Below are positions 28,658 to 38,053 of a stretch of 64,000 nt of DNA, piece after piece (the stretch's first letter is position 1; every line of letters begins with the position of its first letter). The notes under the pieces were generated by a model. That model saw nothing but the letters and a program-made list of their open reading frames with translations, was not told where the DNA came from and did not search any database. This DNA is from Actinomycetes bacterium. Its GTDB lineage: Bacteria > Actinomycetota > Acidimicrobiia > Acidimicrobiales > SZUA-35. Location: contig JAJRXF010000095.1 in NCBI GenBank assembly GCA_024276425.1, forward strand, positions 20,207 through 84,206, read 5' to 3'. The translations under genes were made by a program, and so were the position numbers.

Positions 28658-29790
28658 CGCGCATCACCGAAGTGTTTGGAATCGATGTTCCCATCCTGGC
28701 CTTTAGTCATTGCCGTGATGTCGTTGCCGCCGTATCCAAGGCCGGGGGCATGGGGGTGTTGGGGGCAGTGGCCCACTCTCCCGAACAACTGGAGATCGAC
28801 CTCAACTGGATCGAAGATGAGATCGGAGACAAGCCCTACGGAGTCGACCTAATCATCCCGGCCAAGTACGCGGGTTCCGATGAGGGCGGCATCACCCGAG
28901 AGAAGCTTGAGGCCCTGATTCCGCCGGGACATAGAGAGTTCCTCCAAGACATCCTCGATCGCTACGGGGTGCCCGAACTACCCGAGGACGATGACGACAA
29001 CCAGGGATACGCGTCCGGAGACAACGGGGCAATCTTCTCCAACGAAAGAGCCGAACCCCAGTTGGATATCGCCCTGGCCCACCGGGCCGCCTTCATCGTC
29101 AACGCCCTTGGTCCACCAACCGAACACATGATCAAACGCTGCAAGGAGGAGGGCCGACTGATTGGGGCACTGGCCGGAAAGGCCCAACATGCCGAGCGTC
29201 ATCAACTGGCCGGGGTTGACATCATTATCGCCCAGGGCACCGAAGCCGGGGGCCACACCGGAGAAATCGCTTCCATGGTTCTGATCCCCGAAATCGTCGA
29301 TGCAGTCGATGTCCCCGTGCTTGGTGCGGGAGGCATTGGCCGTGGCCGCCAAATGGCCGCCGCCATGGCCCTTGGTGCCGAGGGGGTTTGGTGCGGATCG
29401 GTTTGGCTCACCACCGAAGAGGCCGAGACCCATCCCGTGGTCAAGGAGAAGTTCTTGGCCGCCAGCTCGAGTGACACCGTGCGCTCTCGGTCCATCACCG
29501 GAAAGCCTGCTCGCCAGCTCCGCACCGCGTGGACCGAAGAGTGGGACAACCCCGAAACCCCGATGCCGCTGGGAATGCCCATCCAGCCCGCCCTCATCGG
29601 AGCGGCCCAGGTCCGGATCAACCGGGCCGCTCACACCAAGGGTTCGGGGGCAGAGTCGTTGGCCAACTATTTTGTTGGTCAGATCGTTGGCGACATGAAC
29701 AAGTCGAAACCCGCGGCCCAGGTCGTGTACGACATGATCGAAGAGTTCATCGAGGCCACCAGTTCGTTGGCCAAACAGCTGGAGGTTTAG
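28651..29790 (+). CDS. Nitronate monooxygenase / 2-nitropropane dioxygenase-family flavoprotein
   Basis: AGGMGVLGAVAHSPEQLE, GTEAGGHTGEIASMVLIPEIVDAVDVPVLGAGGIGRGRQMAAAMALGAEGVWCGSVWL. Confidence 0.9.
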   Translation: MLTRITEVFGIDVPILAFSHCRDVVAAVSKAGGMGVLGAVAHSPEQLEIDLNWIEDEIGDKPYGVDLIIPAKYAGSDEGGITREKLEALIPPGHREFLQDILDRYGVPELPEDDDDNQGYASGDNGAIFSNERAEPQLDIALAHRAAFIVNALGPPTEHMIKRCKEEGRLIGALAGKAQHAERHQLAGVDIIIAQGTEAGGHTGEIASMVLIPEIVDAVDVPVLGAGGIGRGRQMAAAMALGAEGVWCGSVWLTTEEAETHPVVKEKFLAASSSDTVRSRSITGKPARQLRTAWTEEWDNPETPMPLGMPIQPALIGAAQVRINRAAHTKGSGAESLANYFVGQIVGDMNKSKPAAQVVYDMIEEFIEATSSLAKQLEV

Positions 29791-29792
29791 CC

Positions 29793-31013
29793 GTGGACTT
29801 CGACTTCCCGGACGACGATGACCCCCGCCGAACCAAGGTTCGGGACTGGATCGCCGCCAACCCAGACCCGACCGGGAAGGAACTGGCCGAGGCTGGCTAC
29901 GTGGTGCCCCACTGGCCAGCCCCCTACGGTCTGGATGCCGACCCAATGGAACAACTCATCATTGCTGAGGAGCTAGGCAATGCCAGCATTCAGCCGCCCA
30001 AGAACGACATCGGTATCGGCTGGGCTGCCCCAACCATTGCCCTGGCTGGAACCGAGGAGCAAAAGGCTCGCTACCTGCCGAAGATTTTCAGCGGTGAGGA
30101 GATCTGGTGCCAGATGTTTTCCGAACCCGATGCCGGTTCCGATCTGGCCAATCTGGCCACGCGGGCAGTTCGCGATGGGGATGAATACGTCATCAATGGC
30201 TCCAAGATCTGGACGAGTGGCGTACACCGTTCCCAATTCGGGATCCTGATCGCTCGAACCAATCCCGATGTTTCCAAACACAAGGGCATCAGCTATTTCA
30301 TCTGTCCGACCGACTTGCCGGGCCTCACCATGTCACCCATCATCGACATGACGACAGCCCACTCCTTCAACCAGGTGTTCTTCGACAACGTCCGCCTTCC
30401 TGCCTCCATGTTGGTTGGGGAAGAGGGCGACGGCTGGCGCCTCACCAAGGTGACACTGGCCAACGAACGGGTGAGCCTGTCGTCCGCAGGCTCACTGTGG
30501 GGCCACGGGCCGAGCACGGAAATGCTGCTGAACTGCATCCGGGAGAGTGGGGGGATTGCCGATCCCTTGCTTCGCCAGCAGGCGGCAGCCGCTTACATCG
30601 ACGGCGAGGTTCTTCGCCTTAACCGACTGCGCACCTTGAGCGCGCGGCTGGCGGGCAAGACCCCGGGGCCCGAAGCCTCGGTACAGAAGATCATGGCTGA
30701 TGAACATGGCCAACAGGTGATGGAGTTGGCTAAGGCAGTTGCTGGAACCAATGGGATGCTTGCCGGATCCGGGCCCAGCGGCGAGCTGCCACCGGTTGGT
30801 CGGTTGGGGGCCACCGAGGTGAATCCAAGCGGCGACCTGTATCCCGATGTCGACCCGATTTGGCACTACGGGTTCTTGTTTGCTCCCGCCCTGACCCTGG
30901 GCGGCGGCACATTCGCCGTCCAGCGCAACATCATTGGTGAAATGGTCTTGGGCCTAAACCGTGAGCCAAACCTGGAGCAAGGCCTCAGCTGGTCCGAGAC
31001 GCGCCGTTCGTGA
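29793..31013 (+). CDS. Acyl-CoA dehydrogenase
   Basis: CQMFSEPDAGSDLANLATRAVRDGDEYVINGSKIWTSGVHRSQFGILIARTNPD; GTG start at 29793, 2 bp after the preceding stop. Confidence 0.92.
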   Translation: MDFDFPDDDDPRRTKVRDWIAANPDPTGKELAEAGYVVPHWPAPYGLDADPMEQLIIAEELGNASIQPPKNDIGIGWAAPTIALAGTEEQKARYLPKIFSGEEIWCQMFSEPDAGSDLANLATRAVRDGDEYVINGSKIWTSGVHRSQFGILIARTNPDVSKHKGISYFICPTDLPGLTMSPIIDMTTAHSFNQVFFDNVRLPASMLVGEEGDGWRLTKVTLANERVSLSSAGSLWGHGPSTEMLLNCIRESGGIADPLLRQQAAAAYIDGEVLRLNRLRTLSARLAGKTPGPEASVQKIMADEHGQQVMELAKAVAGTNGMLAGSGPSGELPPVGRLGATEVNPSGDLYPDVDPIWHYGFLFAPALTLGGGTFAVQRNIIGEMVLGLNREPNLEQGLSWSETRRS

Positions 31014-31026
31014 GTGAGCTGGAGTT

Positions 31027-31662
31027 ATGAGTGAGTTAGAAGAACGGCTCGGGGAAGTACCTCGGCCAAAGCCGGTTTTGAGCCGCGAGGCCGAAGAGGC
31101 GCTGACCGAACGCCAACGGGAGATCCTGGACCAACTGGGAGAAATCTTCCAAAGCGGTTTCGCTTCGCTGACCATGGCCGACCTCGCCGCCAAGCTGGGC
31201 TGCTCCCTCCGCACGCTGTACGGCCTGGCCCCAAGCCGCGATGAACTGGTGATGGTAGTGGTCGATCGAAACCTCTGGGCCGCCGGACGGGTGGCCATGG
31301 CCGCCATTGGGCCCGACATGGAACCACTGGTCGCGTTACGCTCCTACCTTGAGGCGGCCAACCGGGCAGTGGAAAACACCACCGAGGCCTTCGCTACCGA
31401 TACCGCAGCCATGGCCGAATGGTCTGGGCTCGGGGCCAGCCACAACGGCTACTTGGTAGCCATGACCGCCGCTCTGCTGGAACTGGCGGCCGAGCGGGGC
31501 GACATTGGCGATGTCGATGTCGCCGCTACTGCCCATGTGGTGGCCGGACTAGGTAGATCCTTTGCCCAACCGGACATGATTCCCGTCATCCGGTCCAACC
31601 CGACCGCGGCAGCCAATGAGGTCCTCGATCTCTTGCTGGCCGGACTCCGAGCCACTGCGTAG
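31027..31662 (+). CDS. TetR-family transcriptional regulator
   Basis: REILDQLGEIFQSGFASLTMADLAAKLGCSLRTLYGLAPSRDELVMVVVDRNL. Confidence 0.85.
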   Translation: MSELEERLGEVPRPKPVLSREAEEALTERQREILDQLGEIFQSGFASLTMADLAAKLGCSLRTLYGLAPSRDELVMVVVDRNLWAAGRVAMAAIGPDMEPLVALRSYLEAANRAVENTTEAFATDTAAMAEWSGLGASHNGYLVAMTAALLELAAERGDIGDVDVAATAHVVAGLGRSFAQPDMIPVIRSNPTAAANEVLDLLLAGLRATA

Positions 31663-31692
31663 GTCCGAACACGACCATGACTATCAGTTAAC

Positions 31693-31710
31693 AGAGAGAG
31701 AGAGAGAGAG
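31693..31710. repeat. (AG)9 dinucleotide microsatellite
   Basis: 18 uninterrupted bp AGAGAG... in the intergenic region. Confidence 0.98.
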
Positions 31711-31747
31711 TTCATCCTGATGACTAGGCACCATCAAGGGGGAAACC

Positions 31748-31834
31748 ATGACCGTTCCTAACCTCGCAGCTGCGTTGGTCAACGGGATCCTCGGGCTTCT
31801 TCTGGTGGGAACCGTCGTACTCATCAACTCCTAA
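31748..31834 (+). CDS. Putative 28-aa single-TM small membrane protein
   Basis: ATG...TAA translating MTVPNLAAALVNGILGLLLVGTVVLINS, preceded by an AAGGGGGAAACC SD-like sequence; below the 60-aa cut-off of the ORF track. Confidence 0.5.
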   Translation: MTVPNLAAALVNGILGLLLVGTVVLINS

Positions 31835-31837
31835 CTC

Positions 31838-31885
31838 CAGCGGGAATACAGCTCAGCAGGAATACGGCTCGGTAGGAATACAGGG
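31838..31885. repeat. 3 x 16-bp imperfect tandem repeat (CAGCRGGAATACRGCT-like)
   Basis: CAGCGGGAATACAGCT / CAGCAGGAATACGGCT / CGGTAGGAATACAGGG read directly. Confidence 0.85.
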
Positions 31886-31908
31886 CGCCACCGCTAGGTT
31901 CGCTAGGC

Positions 31909-32742
31909 ATGTCTCAAACCCAGCCCAATGTTCCGGTATACCGCATGCAGAGAAGAGCCTTTCTTTCCCGCTACAGCACGGGCGCGATGGCTGTCGCCAT
32001 TCTCGGACCCGGCTTTCTTGCCGCCTGCGCAAGTGATGGAACCATCGCCTCTGCCACGAGCCAACCCGGCGACGATGGCGAGTCGACCACCTCGGCGACC
32101 TCGACAGGGGCCAGTGAAGCCGACCAAGAAGCGACAACCCCAGCCGTTGATGGCGACGGATCTGAGTTCCGCTGGGAACGGGTACAAATGGGATTTGTCT
32201 CGGCCTACCTCTTGGCCAGAGGCAACGAGATCACCATTGTCGACACCGGGACCCAGGGTAACCTCTCGGTCTTTGACGAAGCCCTCACCACCATTGGGGC
32301 AAGCTGGGGAGACGTTGGTCGGGTCATCATGACCCATGCCCACGGTGACCACATTGGTGGTCTGCCAGCAATTGCCAATGTTGCCACCGAGGCCACCGTC
32401 TATATCGGCGAGGCCGATCTCGTCGGACGCGATGCCGAAACTGTCAAAGATGGTGATGAGATCTTTGGCTTGCAGATCATTGGAACACCGGGGCACACGC
32501 CAGGACACATCTCGGTACTCGACCCCAAGGCTGGCTTCCTGGTTGCCGGGGATGCCATCAACGAAAGCGGCGGCATGGTGCTCGGACCAAATCCCGAGTT
32601 CACCAGCGACATGACCGCAGGCAACGCCTCGGTGCTGCGATTGGCCGAGCGAAACTTTGAGACCGTGGTGTTTGGGCACGGCGAACCAATCGAAGGTGGG
32701 GCATCCCAAGCCGTCGTTGCCTTCGCCCAGACGCTTGGCTGA
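31909..32742 (+). CDS. Exported (Tat-type, lipoprotein) metallo-beta-lactamase-fold hydrolase
   Basis: RRAFLSRYSTGAMAVAILGPGFLAACAS Tat/lipobox signal; MBL motif THAHGDHIGG, GHTPGH, AGDAI, FGHGEP. Confidence 0.9.
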   Translation: MSQTQPNVPVYRMQRRAFLSRYSTGAMAVAILGPGFLAACASDGTIASATSQPGDDGESTTSATSTGASEADQEATTPAVDGDGSEFRWERVQMGFVSAYLLARGNEITIVDTGTQGNLSVFDEALTTIGASWGDVGRVIMTHAHGDHIGGLPAIANVATEATVYIGEADLVGRDAETVKDGDEIFGLQIIGTPGHTPGHISVLDPKAGFLVAGDAINESGGMVLGPNPEFTSDMTAGNASVLRLAERNFETVVFGHGEPIEGGASQAVVAFAQTLG

Positions 32743-32744
32743 AT

Positions 32745-33911
32745 CTAGGGGGTAACCCACAACTCCGGCGGGCCACGAAACTCAAAACCCGTGTTGGTGA
32801 CCTCGTGGCTCGGATCCAGCATCAGATCGGGGAACCGGGCGAAGAGCCGCTCGACACCCTGGCGCACAACCTGGCGCCCCAACCACTCCCCCAGGCACCG
32901 ATGGGCACCAAGGGCAAAGGCGGCATGAGGTCCCTGCCGCCGGTCAAGATCGATCTCATCTGGGTTGTCCCAATGGCTTTCGTCTCGGTTGATGGAGCGC
33001 AGGATCCCAGATACAAGCGCCCCCTTTGGAATGGCAACGCCACCAAGCTCAGTATCTTCGGTGGCTTGTCTGGTGACCGTGCCGACCGGACAGTGCACTC
33101 GCAGTACTTCCTCGACCAGGCGCGCCATCTTGTTGGGTTCTTTGGCCACTCGTTGGCGCAAGTCAGGCCGGGTGAGCAGGGTCCAGGTCACCAGGCCGAT
33201 GGCCTCACAGGGTTCGTTGATTCCACCTGAGATCATCAGCCGGACATTGTTGAGGACCTCTTCGGGGGTCGCTCCGTTGGCGAGGAAGGCATCGATGGCC
33301 GAATTACCAGGATTTGTCCGACTCTGCTTGATCGCCTCGTCCAACGCGGCACCAAGTTCTTCCTTGGTCTTGGTTCCGATGGCGGCCAACTCGGGGTCGT
33401 CTTCAAAGTTGGCAAGGTCGGTGACCAGGCCGGTGCACCAGTCCCACATCTGGGCAAAGCCATGGTGGTCAAGGCCGAGTACCCGAGCCAATGATCCCGC
33501 AGACAGGAGCTGGGCATAAGAAGAGATCAGGTCGAAGCTCGCTCCCGATCCGGCTTCTCGGTTGAACTCGACCTGATCAAGGAGTTCATCGGCCATGTCT
33601 TTGAGTTCGTGTTTGGCAAACTCTCCGCTGCGGCCTCCAGCCTTGAACGGCGGCAGCATCATCGAGCGAAGCCGGTCCAGCTTCGGTGGATCGAGGGTCA
33701 ACATATTGACGCCAAGGGTGCGGGCCAGGAAGGACGGTTCGGTGGCAGCGGTAAACAACTCCGGGTTGTCTTCGACCGTGGCTACGTCATCCCAGCGGGT
33801 CACGAAGAACATTTGCAGGGCCGGTACCCAACAAACCGGCTCGTTGGCTCGCATCTTGGCCAGGATGGGATAGGGGTCGTCCTCAAGCTCGGCCAGGGTT
33901 ACCTCAAACAT
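32745..33911 (-). CDS. Cytochrome P450
   Basis: Heme-binding FALGAHRCLGEWLGR, K-helix-like EEVLR, I-helix-like LMISGGINEPCEAI. Confidence 0.93.
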   Translation of the reverse strand: MFEVTLAELEDDPYPILAKMRANEPVCWVPALQMFFVTRWDDVATVEDNPELFTAATEPSFLARTLGVNMLTLDPPKLDRLRSMMLPPFKAGGRSGEFAKHELKDMADELLDQVEFNREAGSGASFDLISSYAQLLSAGSLARVLGLDHHGFAQMWDWCTGLVTDLANFEDDPELAAIGTKTKEELGAALDEAIKQSRTNPGNSAIDAFLANGATPEEVLNNVRLMISGGINEPCEAIGLVTWTLLTRPDLRQRVAKEPNKMARLVEEVLRVHCPVGTVTRQATEDTELGGVAIPKGALVSGILRSINRDESHWDNPDEIDLDRRQGPHAAFALGAHRCLGEWLGRQVVRQGVERLFARFPDLMLDPSHEVTNTGFEFRGPPELWVTP

Positions 33912-33928
33912 GACCACAACCTATTTGA

Positions 33929-33956
33929 TGGGGCCCGCTCCCTCAAGCGAGCCCCA
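33929..33956. terminator. Hairpin between the amidohydrolase 3' end and the P450 5' end
   Basis: TGGGGCCCGCT-CCCTCA-AGCGAGCCCCA, 11-bp stem with one mismatch; no clear U-tract, so could also be a 5'UTR structure. Confidence 0.35.
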
Positions 33957-34051
33957 CCGTTCCGCCTACCCTCCGCTGATCCCGCTCCCTCCAGCAGGAC
34001 CGGCAGAGATCAAGATATGGGGTCGACCTGCTCCTCGAATCGGGGCATGCC

Positions 34052-35296
34052 CTAGTTCGGGTACGGATTGGTAGGGGAAACCGGAACGCCGTCCTGGTAG
34101 ACCCCCCGCAGGCGTGAGCGAAGATCACTCACATCTAGTGACTCACCCTCAAGAACGACCGCGTCGGCTCGGCGGCCAACGGTCAGAGATCCAAGGTCTT
34201 CTTCGAGACCCATGAGTTCGGCCGCCAACCCGGTGGCCGACCGCAACACCTCGGCATCGGTCATGCCCAACTCGGCCATGAGGGCAAGTTCACGGAGATT
34301 GGTTCCGTGGGGAACGACTCCGGCATCGGTCCCCATGGCAATCTTGACCCCAGCCTTTATTGCCTTGGTGATGGATTCCCGATGGACATCGATGACCTGC
34401 TTAGTCTTCTCGATGGCATAGGCGGGAACGTCTATCCCAGCATCGGCTGCGTCGAGGACTCCCTGGGGCGCAACCAAGGTCGGAACAAGATAGGTGCCAT
34501 TGTCCAGCATCATCTGGATGGCAAGGTCATCCAGATAGATGCCGTGCTCGATCGAGCGGATCCCGGTGCGAATGGCCGACTTGATTCCCTCGTTGGCCTG
34601 AGCATGAGACATCACAAAGAGGTGGGCGGCCGATGCTTCGGCCACTAGAACCTCAAGCTCCTCGTCCCGAAAGTGGGCGTGGCGGGGATCATCTCGAGGT
34701 GAGATCACCCCACCGGAGGTGCACACCTTGATGACGTCGGCGCCCGCCCGAACGAGCTGTCGGACCTTCTTACGCATCTCCTCTGGACCATCAACGATGT
34801 TGGAGGGACGACCGGGGTGGCAGTCCAACAGACCCGGCATGTGGGCACCGCAAACCTCCCAGCTGTCGCCATGACCACCCGTTTGAGAAAGGATGGTGAT
34901 GGCGATCTGCATTCGCGGTCCGGCGATCAGCCCTCGCTCCTGGGCTTCTTTGACACCCAAGTCGGAACCTCCGGCCTCGCGGACCGTGGTGATGCCAACA
35001 TCTAGTGTCCTCTTCATCCGCTCGGCTGCGGCATAGAAGTTGTAGGAAAAGGGTGTTTGTCCGTGAGCGGCGGCACTGAAGTTGCCGTCAACCATGAAGT
35101 GGACATGACAATCAATCAGGCCTGGGATCACTGTCTTTCCAACACAATCGACGATCTGGTCTGGCCCAAAAGCAGCGCTGTCCAAGTTCGGCCCGGCCGC
35201 ACTCACCCGGCCATCGACGAACACAACATCGGCCACAGTTGCGGGGCTTCCGGTCCCGTCAAAGACCAGCCCCCCTTGAAGAAGAAGAGAACTCAT
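34052..35296 (-). CDS. Amidohydrolase family protein (imidazolonepropionase-like)
   Basis: GKTVIPGLIDCHVHF, HAQANEGIKSAIRTGIRSIEHGIYLDD, AMGTDAGVVPHG. ORF-track start (36280) overlaps the opposite-strand gene; start set at 35296. Confidence 0.9.
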   Translation of the reverse strand: MSSLLLQGGLVFDGTGSPATVADVVFVDGRVSAAGPNLDSAAFGPDQIVDCVGKTVIPGLIDCHVHFMVDGNFSAAAHGQTPFSYNFYAAAERMKRTLDVGITTVREAGGSDLGVKEAQERGLIAGPRMQIAITILSQTGGHGDSWEVCGAHMPGLLDCHPGRPSNIVDGPEEMRKKVRQLVRAGADVIKVCTSGGVISPRDDPRHAHFRDEELEVLVAEASAAHLFVMSHAQANEGIKSAIRTGIRSIEHGIYLDDLAIQMMLDNGTYLVPTLVAPQGVLDAADAGIDVPAYAIEKTKQVIDVHRESITKAIKAGVKIAMGTDAGVVPHGTNLRELALMAELGMTDAEVLRSATGLAAELMGLEEDLGSLTVGRRADAVVLEGESLDVSDLRSRLRGVYQDGVPVSPTNPYPN

Positions 35297-35410
35297 GGCC
35301 ACAGCATCCCTGGTTGTGAGCACCTTGGCAAGATGAGACGCAAGGGGGGATCCATTCGGGCTAGGGTCCACAACCCGAACTCCAACCAGGATCAACGTTA
35401 GGAAGCCCAA

Positions 35411-36646
35411 GTGAACAGCGCCCCCAAGGTAAATGGCGAACGGTTGTGGTCCCGCCTTATGGACATGGCCAAAGTCGGTCCTGGTGTTGCCGGAGGTTCC
35501 AACCGCCAGGCCCTGTCCGATGAGGACCGCGACGGGCGCGAACTCTTCTTGTCCTGGGCCACGGCAGCCTGGTGCAGCCACGAGTTCGACGAAATCGGCA
35601 ACCTCTTCGTCCGTCGCGAGGGAAGCGACCCTGAAGCATCCCCGGTACTCATGGGGTCCCACCTTGACACCCAGCCAACCGGGGGCCGCTTTGATGGGGT
35701 CTATGGCGTATTGGGAGGGCTTGAGGTCATCGAATCGCTCAACGACCAGAATGTCACGACCACCCGGCCGATCGAACTCTGTGTCTGGACCAACGAGGAA
35801 GGTTCTCGATTCCAGTACTCGATGATGGGATCGGGCGTGTGGGCCAACCATTTGGATCTTGACACCGGCCGTGCCTTGGTCGACATCGACGGTGTCTCCG
35901 TTGCCGAGGAACTGGATCGACTTGGCTGGAAGGGCGAACGCCCAGCGAATCCCAGCGACTACAGCGCAGCCTTTGAACTGCATATCGAACAGGGACCAAT
36001 CCTGGAGGCGGAGGAGCTTGAGATCGGAGTAGTTACCGGCGTGCAGGGGTTCCGCTGGTACACCATTGATCTGGCTGGCCACCCCGTTCACGCCGGTCCT
36101 ACCCCGATGGAAGGACGCCAAGATCCGGCAAAGGCCATCGGCGCAATCATTACCAAGGTCTATGAGATGGCGGCCGAGTTCGCCCCCTGGGGTCGAGCAA
36201 CCTTCGCCATGTTCGGATCCCATCCCGTATCCCCAAACACGGTGCCAGAACGTCTGCACTGTTCCCTGGATATCCGCCACCCCGAGTTGAGGTCCCTGGA
36301 TGCCATGGAGTCCAAGATGCGGGCCATTGTGGCCTCAGAATGCGAGGCCCTTGGCGTTGGCCACACCGTCACGGTCGACAACGATTCCCCACCCGTTGCC
36401 TTTGCCGACAACTGCATCGATGCGGTCGAAGCCTCCGCCAAGGCCCTCGGGTACAGCTACAACAAAATGATTTCGGGTGCTGGCCACGATGCCTGCTACG
36501 TAGCCCTTCACAATCCGACTTCCATGATCTTTGTACCGTGTGAGGGTGGGCTTTCTCACAACGAAGCCGAACTGATCACGTCTGAACAAGCAGCCAGAGG
36601 GGCATCGGTGCTACTGGGTGCCATCCTGCAAGTGGCCAACGCCTAG
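35411..36646 (+). CDS. Zn-dependent M20-family amidase/carbamoylase (N-carbamoyl-L-amino-acid hydrolase / allantoate amidohydrolase-like)
   Basis: MGSHLDTQPTGGRFDGVYGVLGGLEVIESL, WTNEEGSRFQYSMMGSGVW, ELHIEQGPILE, GHPVHAGPTPMEGRQDPAKA, SGAGHDACY. Confidence 0.92.
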   Translation: MNSAPKVNGERLWSRLMDMAKVGPGVAGGSNRQALSDEDRDGRELFLSWATAAWCSHEFDEIGNLFVRREGSDPEASPVLMGSHLDTQPTGGRFDGVYGVLGGLEVIESLNDQNVTTTRPIELCVWTNEEGSRFQYSMMGSGVWANHLDLDTGRALVDIDGVSVAEELDRLGWKGERPANPSDYSAAFELHIEQGPILEAEELEIGVVTGVQGFRWYTIDLAGHPVHAGPTPMEGRQDPAKAIGAIITKVYEMAAEFAPWGRATFAMFGSHPVSPNTVPERLHCSLDIRHPELRSLDAMESKMRAIVASECEALGVGHTVTVDNDSPPVAFADNCIDAVEASAKALGYSYNKMISGAGHDACYVALHNPTSMIFVPCEGGLSHNEAELITSEQAARGASVLLGAILQVANA

Positions 36647-36661
36647 AAGGAGAAACAACTC

Positions 36662-38035
36662 GTGACCAAAGCTCCCCTCCAACTCGATGAACTCACCAGA
36701 CTGGTGGCTAGTGGCGACATCGACACTGTCGTCGTTGGCTTTACCGACCACTACGGACGAACCATGGGTAAGCGTTTTGACGCCGACTTCTTCCTCGACT
36801 CACTCGATGACGGAACCCACGTGTGCAACTATCTGTTCACCGTCGATATGGAAATGGAACCTGTTCCCGGCTTTGCCTCGGCCAACTGGGATCAGGGTTA
36901 TGGCGACGTTCACCTGGTTCCTGATCTGGACACCCTGCGCATCGCTGGCTGGACCGAGGGTGTGGCTTTTGTCTTGAGCCATGTGCACGATCACGACACG
37001 AAGGGGAACGAACGGCTGGCGCCCATTGCCCCACGCTCGATCCTCCAAATCCAAGTCGATGCGGCCGCCGCGACGGGATATGAGATTGCTGGCGCCTCCG
37101 AACTCGAGTTCTTCCTATTTCGCGACAGTTACCGCCAGGCCAACGCCAAGGGGTACCGCAACCTTGAGGCGGCTGGTTGGTACGTCGAGGACTATCACCT
37201 GCTCCAGGGGGCCCGGGTCGAGGACTATGTCGGAGCGGCGCGGCGGGCCCTCAAGGCATCGGGTATTCCGGTTGAGAACTCCAAGGGTGAGGCCGCTATT
37301 GGTCAACACGAACTCAACATCCGCTACGCCGATGCCATGACCATGGCTGACCGTCACGTCATCATGAAGCAGGGCATGAAGGAATTGGCCGATTCACTCG
37401 GTGTCAGTGTGTGCTTCATGGCCAAACCCGATGGGGACCAGCCCGGCAATAGCTGCCACATGCACCTCAGTCTGTGGGCGGACGGCAAGAACGTGTTCGC
37501 CGATGAGACCAGCGAAAAGGGTCGAAGCGATCTCTTCGGTTGGTTCCTCGGTGGTTGGATGAAGCATCTCCGAGACCTCATGCCCTTCTATGCCCCAACG
37601 GTGAATTCCTACAAGCGTTACCAGGATGAGTCGTGGGCTCCGACCCGGATCGCCTGGTCAACCGACAATCGGACCGCCGGTTTTCGCATTGTCGGCTCGG
37701 GGCCAAGTCTGCGGATCGAGAATCGCATCCCGGGAGCCGACGCCAATCCCTACCTGGCCTTCGCCGCCGCCCTAGCCAGCGGTTTGGACGGCATTGCTAA
37801 CAAAATCGAACCACCCCCCGAGTTTGATGGCAATGTGTATGACGCGGACGAGGTCGAGAAGGTGCCCTCAACCCTCGAGGCGGCCGTCGAGCGGTTCGCC
37901 AACAGTTCAGATGCTCGCAGACTCATGGGTGACGTGGTTGTCGATCACTACAGTCACTTCCTTCGCCAGGAAGTCGTCGCCTACCAGCGCTCGGTAACCG
38001 ACTGGGAAATGGCCCGCTACTTCGAACGCATCTGA
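36662..38035 (+). CDS. Glutamine synthetase family protein (GlnT/PuuA-like); GTG start
   Basis: IAGASELEFFLF, GNSCHMHLSLW, APTVNSYKRYQDESWAPTRIAWSTDNRTAGFRIVG, RIENRIPGADANPYLAFAAALASGLDGI. Confidence 0.92.
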   Translation: MTKAPLQLDELTRLVASGDIDTVVVGFTDHYGRTMGKRFDADFFLDSLDDGTHVCNYLFTVDMEMEPVPGFASANWDQGYGDVHLVPDLDTLRIAGWTEGVAFVLSHVHDHDTKGNERLAPIAPRSILQIQVDAAAATGYEIAGASELEFFLFRDSYRQANAKGYRNLEAAGWYVEDYHLLQGARVEDYVGAARRALKASGIPVENSKGEAAIGQHELNIRYADAMTMADRHVIMKQGMKELADSLGVSVCFMAKPDGDQPGNSCHMHLSLWADGKNVFADETSEKGRSDLFGWFLGGWMKHLRDLMPFYAPTVNSYKRYQDESWAPTRIAWSTDNRTAGFRIVGSGPSLRIENRIPGADANPYLAFAAALASGLDGIANKIEPPPEFDGNVYDADEVEKVPSTLEAAVERFANSSDARRLMGDVVVDHYSHFLRQEVVAYQRSVTDWEMARYFERI

Positions 38036-38053
38036 TCGTTCGCGGCACTGCAG

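Noticed and set aside
28978-29946. 322-aa minus-strand ORF over nitronate monooxygenase/ACAD
   Set aside because: Antisense shadow ORF rich in Gly/Arg/Pro with no recognisable motifs, opposite two well-supported genes.
31838-31885. 16-bp repeats as a possible CRISPR array
   Set aside because: Directly adjoining imperfect units with no spacers and no cas genes nearby.
34052-36280. 742-aa version of the amidohydrolase in the ORF track
   Set aside because: The N-terminal ~328 aa are antisense to the well-supported M20 hydrolase (35411-36646); the recognisable amidohydrolase N-terminus begins at ATG 35296.
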